Assembly (NCBI GenBank): GCA_043798775.1
Contig: JAZDOL010000061.1
Coordinates: 1 to 12,910 of the forward strand
Reading direction: 5' to 3'
DNA from: CAZUEG01 sp043798775
Lineage (GTDB): Bacteria; Patescibacteriota; Minisyncoccia; Minisyncoccales; GWA2-46-15
DNA: 12,910 bases
The translations under genes and the position numbers were made by a program. Positions within the stretch are counted from its first letter, which is position 1. Each line of letters opens with the position of its first letter. Below, piece after piece: positions 5,988 through 12,823 of the stretch. Below the pieces are notes generated by a model. The model was given only the letters and a program-made list of their open reading frames with translations, had not been told where the DNA came from and searched no databases.

Positions 5988-7301
5988 ATGCCTTTTGATT
6001 CAATTTTATCATCCCTTAACGGGTTGAATCTGGCGCCGATCATCAAAACGGCAAAGGAAATAATTGCCGTCTGGTGGTGGGCGCCACTGCCATTTCTTTT
6101 ATGGAGACCACTTCTATTTTTTTGGTTATGGTGGCGCCAGGATATCTATGACGAAAAGATAAAAAGGGTGATTATTGAGGTTCGTGTTCCCGATGAGTCG
6201 TTGAAACCAATCCGGGCAATGGATATAGTGATATCCGGGATGTGGCAAATATATGGACCGCCAAATTGGTTAGAAAAATGGTGGAAAGGGGAATTTCTTC
6301 TCGGTTTTTCATTTGAAATTGTGAGTATCGACGGGATTCCTCATTTTTACATTCGTTTGCCGGAAAAATATCGAACAATTACCGAAAGTCATATCTATTC
6401 CCAGTATCCGGACGCGGAAATTACTGAAGTGGAAGATTATTCCAAGAAAGTACCCTTTGATATTCCCAACAAGGAATGGGAAATGTGGGGAACCGATTAT
6501 CACACACTGAAACCCGACCCTTATCCGATTAAGACATATCCGGAATTTGAGTCAGAGAAAGAGTCGGAAGAAGAAAAACGTGTTGACCCGATAGCGGGGT
6601 TATTAGAAGGAATGTCGCGGCTGAAACCCGGAGAACAGTTATGGGTCCAGGTTGTCGCTGTTCCCTTTCTTGACGAGAAAAATTGGCTCAAAGAAGGCGA
6701 AACGATTAAAAATAAGCTGGTGAACCGCAAAAGTAATCCGCCGGTAAAAACGATGATTGCCGAAATGGGCGATTTGGCGGTTCTTGGCAAGCCGCCCGGA
6801 GCAAAGGAGGAAGAGACTAAAGACATTCTGCCGCCGGAAATGAAATTGACCCCCGGTGAAAAAAATGTTGTTGCCGCGATAGAAAGAAAAATCAGCAAGT
6901 TAGGATTTATGTGCAATGTCCGTTATCTGTATGTGGCCAAAAGAGAGTCCTTTAACGGTAACCACATTCGTATTCCGATGAGTTATTTTGCCAACTTCGT
7001 GACAAACGACCTCAACGCGATTGTTCCTTGGGGAAAGACCCTTACCAAAATTAAACAAAATTGGTACGACTGGTATTTGATGGTTCAACGACGACTGTAT
7101 GCCAGAAAAAAAAGAATGATTAGAAATTATCGCTTGCGGGTGAACCCCTTATTCCCCTTGCCTGGCGGTGATTTTATTCTTAATGCCGAAGAATTAGCAA
7201 CGATTTATCATTTCCCATCAAGAACTGTTGCTCCAGCGTCAACGGTGGTTCGTGTCGAATCAAAGAAGAGCGAAGCGCCTGCCGATTTACCGGTTGAATA
7301 A
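5988..7301 (+). CDS. Membrane-anchored protein of unknown function, partner of the ATPase gene
   Basis: This is a 437-aa protein. An N-terminal Trp-rich hydrophobic stretch (about residues 24-50, WWWAPLPFLLWRPLLFFWLWW) probably forms one membrane segment or a hairpin. A large soluble region follows, with an acidic linker (ESEKESEEEKR), then a globular part containing KLGFMCNVRYLYVAKRESF and a basic stretch RRLYARKKRMIRNYRLR. I recognise no named enzyme motif. In CPR genomes, proteins of this kind commonly precede a VirD4/HerA-like ATPase, as here, so it may anchor that ATPase at the membrane (inference). The start at 5988 is preferred to an in-frame ATG at 5847 because it does not overlap the upstream gene, has AAAGGA just upstream (5979-5984), and precedes the conserved-looking amphipathic N-terminus. 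Confidence 0.75.
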   Translation: MPFDSILSSLNGLNLAPIIKTAKEIIAVWWWAPLPFLLWRPLLFFWLWWRQDIYDEKIKRVIIEVRVPDESLKPIRAMDIVISGMWQIYGPPNWLEKWWKGEFLLGFSFEIVSIDGIPHFYIRLPEKYRTITESHIYSQYPDAEITEVEDYSKKVPFDIPNKEWEMWGTDYHTLKPDPYPIKTYPEFESEKESEEEKRVDPIAGLLEGMSRLKPGEQLWVQVVAVPFLDEKNWLKEGETIKNKLVNRKSNPPVKTMIAEMGDLAVLGKPPGAKEEETKDILPPEMKLTPGEKNVVAAIERKISKLGFMCNVRYLYVAKRESFNGNHIRIPMSYFANFVTNDLNAIVPWGKTLTKIKQNWYDWYLMVQRRLYARKKRMIRNYRLRVNPLFPLPGGDFILNAEELATIYHFPSRTVAPASTVVRVESKKSEAPADLPVE

Positions 7302-7312
7302 TAAGATTCATG

Positions 7313-7520
7313 AGCGTTGTTTACCCTTTTAAGCGAGGGAATTGGTTTCCGGGACACTCCGGGTCGCGAGCGGGCATGGTTTTTCGGCCAGCTTAGCTGG
7401 CCGAAAAGAGCGAGCGCTTTAGATGCCCGGTGTGAGCGAGTTTCGCGCGCTGGGCGAAACGAGCGACCCGGAAACCATATTGCCGAGCGTTTTCTTCCTT
7501 TCGGAAGCGTGAACAACGCT
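7313..7520. repeat. GC-rich nested palindromic element (possible structured RNA)
   Basis: This 208-bp intergenic element is closed by a 12-bp stem: AGCGTTGTTTAC (7313-7324) against GTGAACAACGCT (7509-7520), with one U-G pair. Inside, GCGACCCGGAAACC (7463-7476) can pair with either GGTTTCCGGG (7344-7353) or CCGGGTCGC (7359-7367), which together look like a split, partly duplicated arm. Deeper inside are GGGCAT/ATGCCC (7372-7377, 7423-7428), a 13-bp hairpin TTTTCGGCCAGCT-t-AGCTGGCCGAAAA (7381-7407), GTTTCGC/GCGAAAC (7440-7460) and CTTCC/GGAAG (7494-7507). Its GC content stands out from the neighbouring DNA. Frames open across it are by-products of the palindromes. It may be a mobile palindromic repeat or a non-coding RNA. 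Confidence 0.7.
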
Positions 7521-7552
7521 GAATAAGTGCACAGATAATATTCTCATTAAAT

Positions 7553-9223
7553 ATGGCAACGGATATTAATCTATTCGCCGAAACAAATTTCCGTAACGCC
7601 CGACGGCGTTTTGGAATTAAAACCGATGATCGACGTCGTCATATGTATGTTATCGGGAAAACCGGTATGGGGAAAACAGCGTTGATGGAGAATATGGCGA
7701 TTCAAGATATCCAGTCGGGAAGGGGGATTGGCTTTATCGATCCCCATGGAGAAGCAGCGGAACGCCTTTTGGATTTTGTTCCCTCAAGCCGGATTAACGA
7801 TGTTATATATTTTAATCCCGCCGATCTGGATTTTCCGATCTCTTTTAATGTGATGGAGAAGGTCGGTCTGGAACATCGCCACCTCGTAGCCTCCGGCTTG
7901 ATGGGTGTTTTTAAGAAAATTTGGCCCGACGTGTGGTCGGCAAGAATGGAATATATTTTGAATAATTCGATTTTGGCGCTACTCGAATATCCGGGTTCGA
8001 CATTACTGGGCATCAATCGGATGCTGGCCGATCCGGAATATCGCCGCAAGGTCGTCGAAAGGATAACCGATCCGGTTATCAAGGCTTTTTGGAACGTGGA
8101 ATTTGCCCGCTATACCCAAAGATACGAGATCGAGGCGACCGCCGCTATTCAAAATAAGGTCGGCCAGTTTATCTCGGCGCCGATAATCAGAAATATTATC
8201 GGTCAGGTTAAATCAACAATTGATATGCGATCGATTATGGATGAGGAAAAAATTCTAATCATGAACCTGTCGGTCGGAAAAATCGGCGAGGATAATTCCA
8301 AACTTCTTGGGTCGCTACTGATAACCAAACTGCAACTGGCGGCGATGTCCCGAGTTAATATTTCGGAAGAAGAGAGAAAAGATTTTTTTATGTATGTTGA
8401 CGAGTTTCAAAATTTTGCCACCGAATCATTTGCCAATATCTTATCAGAGGCAAGAAAATATCGCCTGTCTTTAATTTTAGGGCATCAGTACATCAATCAG
8501 TTGGAAGAAACTGTATGCGATGCCGTGTTCGGCAATGTGGGCACTCTGGTGTCTTTTCGCGTCGGCGCCGAGGATGCCGAATACTTGGAAAAAGAGTTTG
8601 CGCCAAGTATTTTAGCGACAGATTTGGTTAATTTGGCAAAATATAACGTATATCTGAAACTGATGATCAACGGCTTGGCCGGTCGGCCGTTTTCAGCAAC
8701 TACCCTGTTGCCATTTACCCCCCTTGAAAACAGCAAGAAAGAAACGATCATTAAAGTATCCCGTGAGCGGTATAGCGTTTCCAGGGGAATGGTTGAAGGA
8801 AAGATCAGCGACTGGCTGGGCGATATGTCAAACAATGCCGCCATGATGCCTTTAATGGGAGGGGGAAACCAGCAGCCTCTTTATGACGCCCGTTGCTCGA
8901 AGTGCGGTAAGGATACCAAGGTGGTTTTTCCTCCCGACAATCGCCGTCCCGTATATTGTAAAAGTTGTCGAAAAAAGATGAAAAGGAAAGTTAAGAAAGA
9001 GAACGAAGCGGCGGAAGGGGGCTTAGAGAAATCGACAACAACCGAACCCGATGGAGAAAAACCGGGTATCTCTAATACGACTACTGAAAACATAAATAAT
9101 CCTGTTGATTCTAGTGTCGAAGATAAAAGAGTACCCGCCCTGCTGGATATTGCGAACCAAACTATTTTACCAAAAAAGAAAGACAAAGAAGATCATTTTG
9201 AGGCCGAATATCGCCGCGAGTAA
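7553..9223 (+). CDS. VirD4/TraD/HerA-like AAA ATPase with C-terminal zinc ribbon
   Basis: This 556-aa ATPase belongs to the type IV coupling-protein/HerA-FtsK class. Walker A is GKTGMGKT (35-42) and Walker B is FFMYVDEFQ (278-286, D283/E284). The segments GRGIGFIDPHGEAAERLLDFVP (57-77) and RKYRLSLILGHQYINQL (301-317) are typical of the TraD/VirD4 DNA-pump family. There is no N-terminal transmembrane segment, so membrane attachment would need a partner, perhaps the preceding membrane protein. At 448-472 lies a C-x2-C...C-x2-C zinc ribbon (CSKCGKDTK and YCKSC), then a Lys-rich segment and an acidic, low-complexity tail. The likely role is ATP-driven movement of DNA, or substrate delivery to a type IV pilus or secretion apparatus, but no relaxase or other T4SS gene is in the window. 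No Shine-Dalgarno site; GATAAT (7534-7539) may be a -10 box. Confidence 0.88.
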   Translation: MATDINLFAETNFRNARRRFGIKTDDRRRHMYVIGKTGMGKTALMENMAIQDIQSGRGIGFIDPHGEAAERLLDFVPSSRINDVIYFNPADLDFPISFNVMEKVGLEHRHLVASGLMGVFKKIWPDVWSARMEYILNNSILALLEYPGSTLLGINRMLADPEYRRKVVERITDPVIKAFWNVEFARYTQRYEIEATAAIQNKVGQFISAPIIRNIIGQVKSTIDMRSIMDEEKILIMNLSVGKIGEDNSKLLGSLLITKLQLAAMSRVNISEEERKDFFMYVDEFQNFATESFANILSEARKYRLSLILGHQYINQLEETVCDAVFGNVGTLVSFRVGAEDAEYLEKEFAPSILATDLVNLAKYNVYLKLMINGLAGRPFSATTLLPFTPLENSKKETIIKVSRERYSVSRGMVEGKISDWLGDMSNNAAMMPLMGGGNQQPLYDARCSKCGKDTKVVFPPDNRRPVYCKSCRKKMKRKVKKENEAAEGGLEKSTTTEPDGEKPGISNTTTENINNPVDSSVEDKRVPALLDIANQTILPKKKDKEDHFEAEYRRE

Positions 9224-9238
9224 ACTATTTTTATATCT

Positions 9239-10288
9239 ATGGCGCCAATCCACGAAATCGATAGTTTTAATATGATGGGCAAGCGTGTCTTGGTAAGATG
9301 CGACTTTAATGTACCCTTAGGAAAAAACGGCGAGATATTAGAAGAGTATAAAATAAAAGAATCTATCCCAACAATTAAAAGATTAATCGATTGTGGGGCT
9401 AAGATTATCTTAATGAGTCATTTAGGAGATCCAGGAGGAGTGGTGAAAGAAGAACTGCGTCTTAATTCGGTTAAGGCGGTGCTGGAAAGATTATTGGGAC
9501 AGGTTGTATATAAAACGAATGAGCCCGTCGGAATCGAAGCCAAGGCGATGGTTGCCTCCCTAAAACCCGGCGAAATACTTTTATTAGAAAATTTGCGATT
9601 TAACGCTGGAGAAAAAAATAACGATCAAAAGTTCTCGGAAGAATTAGCATCATTCGCCGATATCTATATTAACGACGCCTTTGCCGAGTGTCACCGGCCG
9701 TATGCTTCGATAATCGGTGTCCCTAAATATTTAGTAAGAGGTAGGGGATTACTATTAAAGAAAGAAGTTGAAGCGTTTGATAAAATAATTATTAATCCAA
9801 ATCGTCCCCTTGTGGCAATCGTAGGCGGAGTAAAGGTGGAGACCAAGGCGCCGTTAATTAAAAAACTTGCGGAAGTTGCCGATACGATTATTGTTAGCGG
9901 TCCGATTCAAAAAGAGATTATTAGTAAAAAAATAACTTTTAATCATCCGGAAAAGATAATTAGCCCAATCGATGAGATCGATGGCGGCTTGGATATTGGA
10001 ATAAGGTCAATCAGGTTGTTTGAGAATATTATTGTCTCCGCGAGGACTGTTTTTTGGAATGGACCGTTCGGGATGTTTGAAAATGATCGGTACGTAAACG
10101 GCTCAAAAGCAATTAGTTACGCGATTGTTAATAGTGGCGCCTATTCGGTAATCGGTGGCGGGGAAACGGTGGCATTTAACAATCGGTTGGGGTATTTGAA
10201 CAAATTTTCCCATGTTTCTACTGGCGGGGGAGCAATGTTGGCGTACTTGAGCGGTGAGACCCTTTGCGGAATTAAAGCGCTAGAGTAA
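9239..10288 (+). CDS. pgk: Phosphoglycerate kinase, compact form
   Basis: This 349-aa enzyme transfers the phosphoryl group between 1,3-bisphosphoglycerate and ADP in lower glycolysis in the cytoplasm. Family motifs are in order: RVLVRCDFNVPL (16-27), MSHLGDPGG (59-67), ENLRFNAGE (117-125), INDAFAECHRPYAS (144-157), VGGVKVETKAPL (195-206), GLDIG (250-254), VFWNGPFGMFE (271-281) and the nucleotide loop VIGGGET (304-310) followed by SHVSTGGGAML (324-334). It is about 40-60 residues shorter than usual bacterial Pgk (about 390-415 aa). Some conserved positions vary, for example VSGPI where IGGGMA-type sequences are usual and FAECHRPYAS for FGAAHRAHAS. The catalytic Arg and Lys-containing motifs are kept. 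It starts 15 bp after the ATPase stop and lacks a Shine-Dalgarno site, so read-through from upstream or a leaderless promoter are both possible. Confidence 0.95.
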   Translation: MAPIHEIDSFNMMGKRVLVRCDFNVPLGKNGEILEEYKIKESIPTIKRLIDCGAKIILMSHLGDPGGVVKEELRLNSVKAVLERLLGQVVYKTNEPVGIEAKAMVASLKPGEILLLENLRFNAGEKNNDQKFSEELASFADIYINDAFAECHRPYASIIGVPKYLVRGRGLLLKKEVEAFDKIIINPNRPLVAIVGGVKVETKAPLIKKLAEVADTIIVSGPIQKEIISKKITFNHPEKIISPIDEIDGGLDIGIRSIRLFENIIVSARTVFWNGPFGMFENDRYVNGSKAISYAIVNSGAYSVIGGGETVAFNNRLGYLNKFSHVSTGGGAMLAYLSGETLCGIKALE

Positions 10289-10297
10289 CGTCTTTGT

Positions 10298-10418
10298 CGG
10301 ATATCTTTAATGTTATATATCCGTAATTATAATAAAATTCGTTTGATATCAACAAAATATTTTTCTGTAAAGTTGTTCAATATCAACAAATAAATTTCTG
10401 TTTTAAGAAAGAATTTTT
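10298..10418 (+). promoter_or_regulatory. AT-rich leader of the recJ-like gene with repeated motif
   Basis: The spacer has a 7-bp hairpin CGGATAT/ATATCCG (10298-10323), a TATAAT box (10328-10333) without a good -35, and two related copies of TATCAACAAA-x-TTTCTGT (about 10345-10368 and 10379-10401). The first copy lies in the perfect palindrome TTGATATCAA (10343-10352). The second sits in the imperfect palindrome TTGTT-caatatc-AACAA (10373-10389). The paired arrangement could be an operator, but this is only suggestive. Confidence 0.35.
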
Positions 10419-11630
10419 ATGCCGAGTAAGATAAAAAATTTAGAAAAGGCAGCGACAAGAATTATTAACGCGATAAAAAACAGAGAGTCAATAATTCTTT
10501 ACGGCGATGCCGATCTTGATGGTTTAACTTCGGTTATTCTAATGAGAGAAAGTATCGTCAATCTGGGTGGTTGCGTGAAGGCAATATATTTTCCCGATCG
10601 TCAAAAAGAAGGGTATGGACTTAATAAGACCGCGTTAAAGTATCTGAAGAAATATTCTCCGGCGATTTTGATTTTATTGGATTGCGGGATTAGCAATTTT
10701 GACGAGATCGAGATTGCTAAACGGATGGGTTTTGTCGTTTTGATTATCGATCATCACGAGGTTCTTAACAAGCTTCCGAAAGCAGAGATTATTGTTGACC
10801 CGAAACAAGCAAAAGACCCATATCCATTTAAAGGCCTGGCGGCTAGCGGCGTTGTGTATTTGTTGACCAAAGAATTGTTTAAAAGAAAGTATTCGTTACG
10901 AATCAGAGAATCGTTTTTAGAATTGGTAGCAATCGCCACCCTGGCAGATATGATGCCAATAAAATATGATAATCGGCAGATTGTTAATCGGGGGCTATCG
11001 GTATTGATGAAAACCGATCGTCCGGGACTAAAATTATTTGTTAGAGAGTTCAGGTCTATCTGTCACGATTCACCGATAGAGATTTCGCAAAAAGCGATCT
11101 CTGTATTAAACTTCTGTAAAATAGAAGACCACTTAATGGAAACATACCGCTTACTAACGGCATCTAGCGAAGAAGAGGCAAGACCGATTTTGGAAAAATT
11201 AATTGAGGGTAGTAAAAAAAGACATGCGCAAATGAAAGAAATGTTCGAACTGGCCAAGACGATTGTTGAAAGCCAGCCAGATTCACCGATATCATTTATT
11301 GGCAACGATAATTGGCCAACAATGCTTCTTGGTCATGTAGCATCGAAGATTTGTCGTGAATATAATAAACCGACATTTGTTTATCAAGAAGGGGAACCCT
11401 TAAGTCGGGGGGCGGTCAGGACTCCCAAGGGAATAAGCGGAGTAGAGGCAATGAAGGGGTGTTCTAACTTATTAATCAGTTACGGTGGCCATCATCTGGC
11501 GAGCGGTTTTTGCGTGAAAACCACCAAGATTAAACAGCTTGAAATTTGTTTAGTTGACTATTTTTCTTCCTTAGGGGGAAAAACTAATATGCCGATCACT
11601 AAACCGGTGAGCCGTAAAAAAGGCGAATAA
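10419..11630 (+). CDS. recJ: RecJ-like DHH/DHHA1 single-strand nuclease
   Basis: This 403-aa DHH-superfamily phosphoesterase has motif I YGDADLDGLTS (28-38), LLDCGIS (86-92), the DHH motif IIDHHE (109-114), ATLADMMPI (motif IV region) and the DHHA1 signature GGHHLASG (356-363). RecJ is a 5'-3' exonuclease for single-stranded DNA in recombination and mismatch or base-excision repair, using two Mn ions bound by these Asp and His residues. The protein is shorter than E. coli RecJ (577 aa) and lacks room for the C-terminal OB domain, so it represents the catalytic core. A RecJ-family nuclease is the best call, while an nrnA-like nanoRNase is less likely because of the length and overall arrangement. 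It lies 4 bp before the RNase HI gene, suggesting one transcript. Confidence 0.87.
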   Translation: MPSKIKNLEKAATRIINAIKNRESIILYGDADLDGLTSVILMRESIVNLGGCVKAIYFPDRQKEGYGLNKTALKYLKKYSPAILILLDCGISNFDEIEIAKRMGFVVLIIDHHEVLNKLPKAEIIVDPKQAKDPYPFKGLAASGVVYLLTKELFKRKYSLRIRESFLELVAIATLADMMPIKYDNRQIVNRGLSVLMKTDRPGLKLFVREFRSICHDSPIEISQKAISVLNFCKIEDHLMETYRLLTASSEEEARPILEKLIEGSKKRHAQMKEMFELAKTIVESQPDSPISFIGNDNWPTMLLGHVASKICREYNKPTFVYQEGEPLSRGAVRTPKGISGVEAMKGCSNLLISYGGHHLASGFCVKTTKIKQLEICLVDYFSSLGGKTNMPITKPVSRKKGE

Positions 11631-11634
11631 TAAT

Positions 11635-12078
11635 ATGAAAACAATAATCATTTATACCGATGGCGGGTCGCGGGGAAATCCCGGTCCGTCGGCAATGGGA
11701 GTAGTCATTTGCGAAGGCGATGGTCATGTTGTTAAGGAATACAGTGAATATCTTTCTGATAAGGCTACAAATAATGAAGCCGAGTACCACGCGGCAATAT
11801 TTGCTCTGACTAAGCTTCGCGCGTTATACGGGAAAAAGTCGGCCGAATCGACCATTGTTGAACTTCGTTCGGATTCTGAATTAATGGTTAAGCAGTTAGA
11901 CGGAAAATATAAAATCATCGAACCGCGTATCGCTGAATTATTCTTAAAAATATGGAATTTAAAAATTGATTTTAGCAAAGTTACCTTTAAGTTGATACCC
12001 CGCGAAGACAATAAGAATGCTGATCGTTTGGTAAACGAAGCGCTGGACCATAAGGGGCGCGAAAGGCGATTGTTGTAG
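11635..12078 (+). CDS. rnhA: Ribonuclease HI family protein
   Basis: This 147-aa enzyme cuts the RNA strand of RNA:DNA hybrids in the cytoplasm, removing primers and R-loops. The four catalytic carboxylates are visible: D9 in IYTDGGSRGNPGP, E50 in NNEAEYHAA, D80 in LRSDSEL and D130 in NADRLVNEAL. The GGSRGNPGP and NNxAEY patterns place it with the short bacterial/archaeal RNase HI-like group that lacks the E. coli basic protrusion. The start codon is 4 bp after the recJ-like stop, so translational coupling is likely. The gene ends 25 bp before a bidirectional terminator. Confidence 0.93.
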   Translation: MKTIIIYTDGGSRGNPGPSAMGVVICEGDGHVVKEYSEYLSDKATNNEAEYHAAIFALTKLRALYGKKSAESTIVELRSDSELMVKQLDGKYKIIEPRIAELFLKIWNLKIDFSKVTFKLIPREDNKNADRLVNEALDHKGRERRLL

Positions 12079-12103
12079 CGTAATGGTTACTAATCACCCA
12101 TTA

Positions 12104-12143
12104 AAACAAAAAACCCTCCAATTTCTGAAGGGGTTTTTTGTTT
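12104..12143. terminator. Bidirectional intrinsic terminator between rnhA and rnpB
   Basis: AAACAAAAAACCC (12104-12116) and GGGTTTTTTGTTT (12131-12143) form a 13-bp stem around a 14-nt loop. The stem gives an A-run on one side and a U-run on the other, so it can stop the + strand unit ending with rnhA and the convergent minus-strand rnpB. It abuts the P1 helix of the RNase P RNA. Confidence 0.85.
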
Positions 12144-12181
12144 CCCGACCGGCCTATAAGCCGAGTTCTGTCTCCTATGTC

Positions 12182-12281
12182 TTAGCAAAGGAGGACTGTC
12201 TTCCAGAGCTTTAGCAAAGGAGGACTGTCTTCCAGGGCTTTAGCAAAGGAGGACCTGTCCTCCGAAGCCTTGGCGTAGGAG
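12182..12281. repeat. 29-nt tandem repeat inside rnpB (P19 region)
   Basis: Three copies of a 29-nt unit start at 12182, 12211 and 12240 (each TTAGCAAAGGAGGAC...), the third with one extra base. A diverged fourth copy starts at about 12270 (TTGGCGTAGGAGGA). On the rnpB strand each unit carries TCCTCCTTTGC and GGAAGAC or GGAGGAC, which can pair into short hairpins, so the array would form a run of stem-loops extending P19. Confidence 0.88.
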
Positions 12282-12467
12282 GATGACCATCTATCTAGCC
12301 CCTCGATTACTCTTGGGGTCAAGCCCATTTAAACCGTTAAGGTTTAAGTGGGCAGTAGCGAATTATTTGTACTCCCCCTACGCGAACTTTCGCTTCGGAG
12401 GATTCATTCTTGCACCCAATAAGGATTTAGCCGTTTCACCGGAGCTTTTAGCGTAGGTCCTTCCGTA

Positions 12468-12487
12468 GTCTCGCTTAGCGAGACGAA
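12468..12487 (-). repeat. Shared palindrome TCTCGCTAAGCGAGA in rnpB
   Basis: On the minus strand this segment reads TTCGTCTCGCTAAGCGAGAC, identical over 20 nt to the first hairpin of the repeats after secD (3808-3827) and secF (4826-4845). Within rnpB it would cap a long hairpin flanked by CCTCCTTCG and CGGAAGG. It looks like a dispersed palindromic unit inserted in a tolerant loop of the RNA. Confidence 0.8.
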
Positions 12488-12728
12488 GGAGGATCCCTTC
12501 GCTTTATGGCTTCGCTCGCCCTTCTACGCCCAAGGCTTCGAAGGGCGGTTTGGTCCTTTCGGATCAAACCGTCTCTGTTCGCACCTCGTCCGGTATTTTT
12601 ATACCGGAGGCGGGTATTACCCACTATCATTTATCCCGAACCCTCTCAATAGGGGGTTAGGGAGAGTGCTCGGACTTTCCTCTCCGCCTTTTACAGCGGA
12701 GCGGTCATCCGGTCGGTCGGGATGGGTT

Positions 12729-12757
12729 ATCGTACTAAATATGCGCCAAATAGTCAA
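12729..12757 (-). promoter_or_regulatory. rnpB promoter
   Basis: On the minus strand, TTGACT (complement of 12752-12757) and TACGAT (complement of 12729-12734) are separated by 17 bp. Start of transcription about 7 nt further would be near 12722, right at the 5' strand of P1. A second TTGACA (complement of 12774-12779) lies upstream but has no good -10 at standard spacing. Confidence 0.7.
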
Positions 12758-12786
12758 TAATAATTAGCGTGCTTGTCAACGGGAAA

Positions 12787-12823
12787 TAGAAATGTCATAC
12801 TTTCAAGGATTTAGAAATGTCAT
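12787..12823. repeat. Paired 12-nt repeat, putative IS-end transposase sites
   Basis: TAGAAATGTCAT occurs at 12787-12798 and again at 12812-12823, 25 bp apart in the same orientation. The second copy overlaps the stop codon of the minus-strand transposase-like ORF. Tandem short repeats at the end of an element are typical of transposase-binding sites, so this is probably the terminal region of the insertion sequence that continues past the window edge. Confidence 0.55.

Larger units (their letters stand above)
12144..12722 (-). ncRNA. rnpB: RNase P RNA, type A, with expanded helices
   Basis: This is the catalytic RNA that trims the 5' leader of tRNA precursors. Read on the minus strand, it starts with P1 (CCCGACCG at 12721-12714, paired with CGGTCGGG at 12151-12144). 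Then comes a P3-like hairpin CTCCGC...GCGGAG, the universal GAGGAAAGTCCGAGC block (complement of 12668-12682, P4 5' strand), a GTGCGAACAGAGAC block, CGGTGAAACGG...GGTGCAAGAA, GGCTAGATAGATG, and the 3' signature ACAGAACTCGGCTTAT (complement of 12156-12171). At about 579 nt it is well above the usual 350-420 nt. The excess comes mainly from a tandem-repeat insertion between GGCTAGATAGATG and ACAGAAC (P19 position) and from an enlarged hairpin region near 12443-12545. Ends are estimated from P1 and the promoter. Confidence 0.93.

Noticed and set aside
6521..6916. Minus-strand 131-codon open frame
   Set aside because: It lies wholly within the membrane-protein gene on the opposite strand, with low-complexity Ser-rich content and no domain.
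7317..7526. Small + strand open frame (69 codons) and an opposing minus frame across the GC-rich palindrome
   Set aside because: Both frames are produced by the palindromic, GC-rich repeat. They have no recognisable domain and no initiation signal, and the structure explains the sequence better.
12182..12281. Direct repeats suggestive of a small CRISPR array
   Set aside because: Units are contiguous with no unique spacers and lie inside the RNase P RNA between two conserved blocks.
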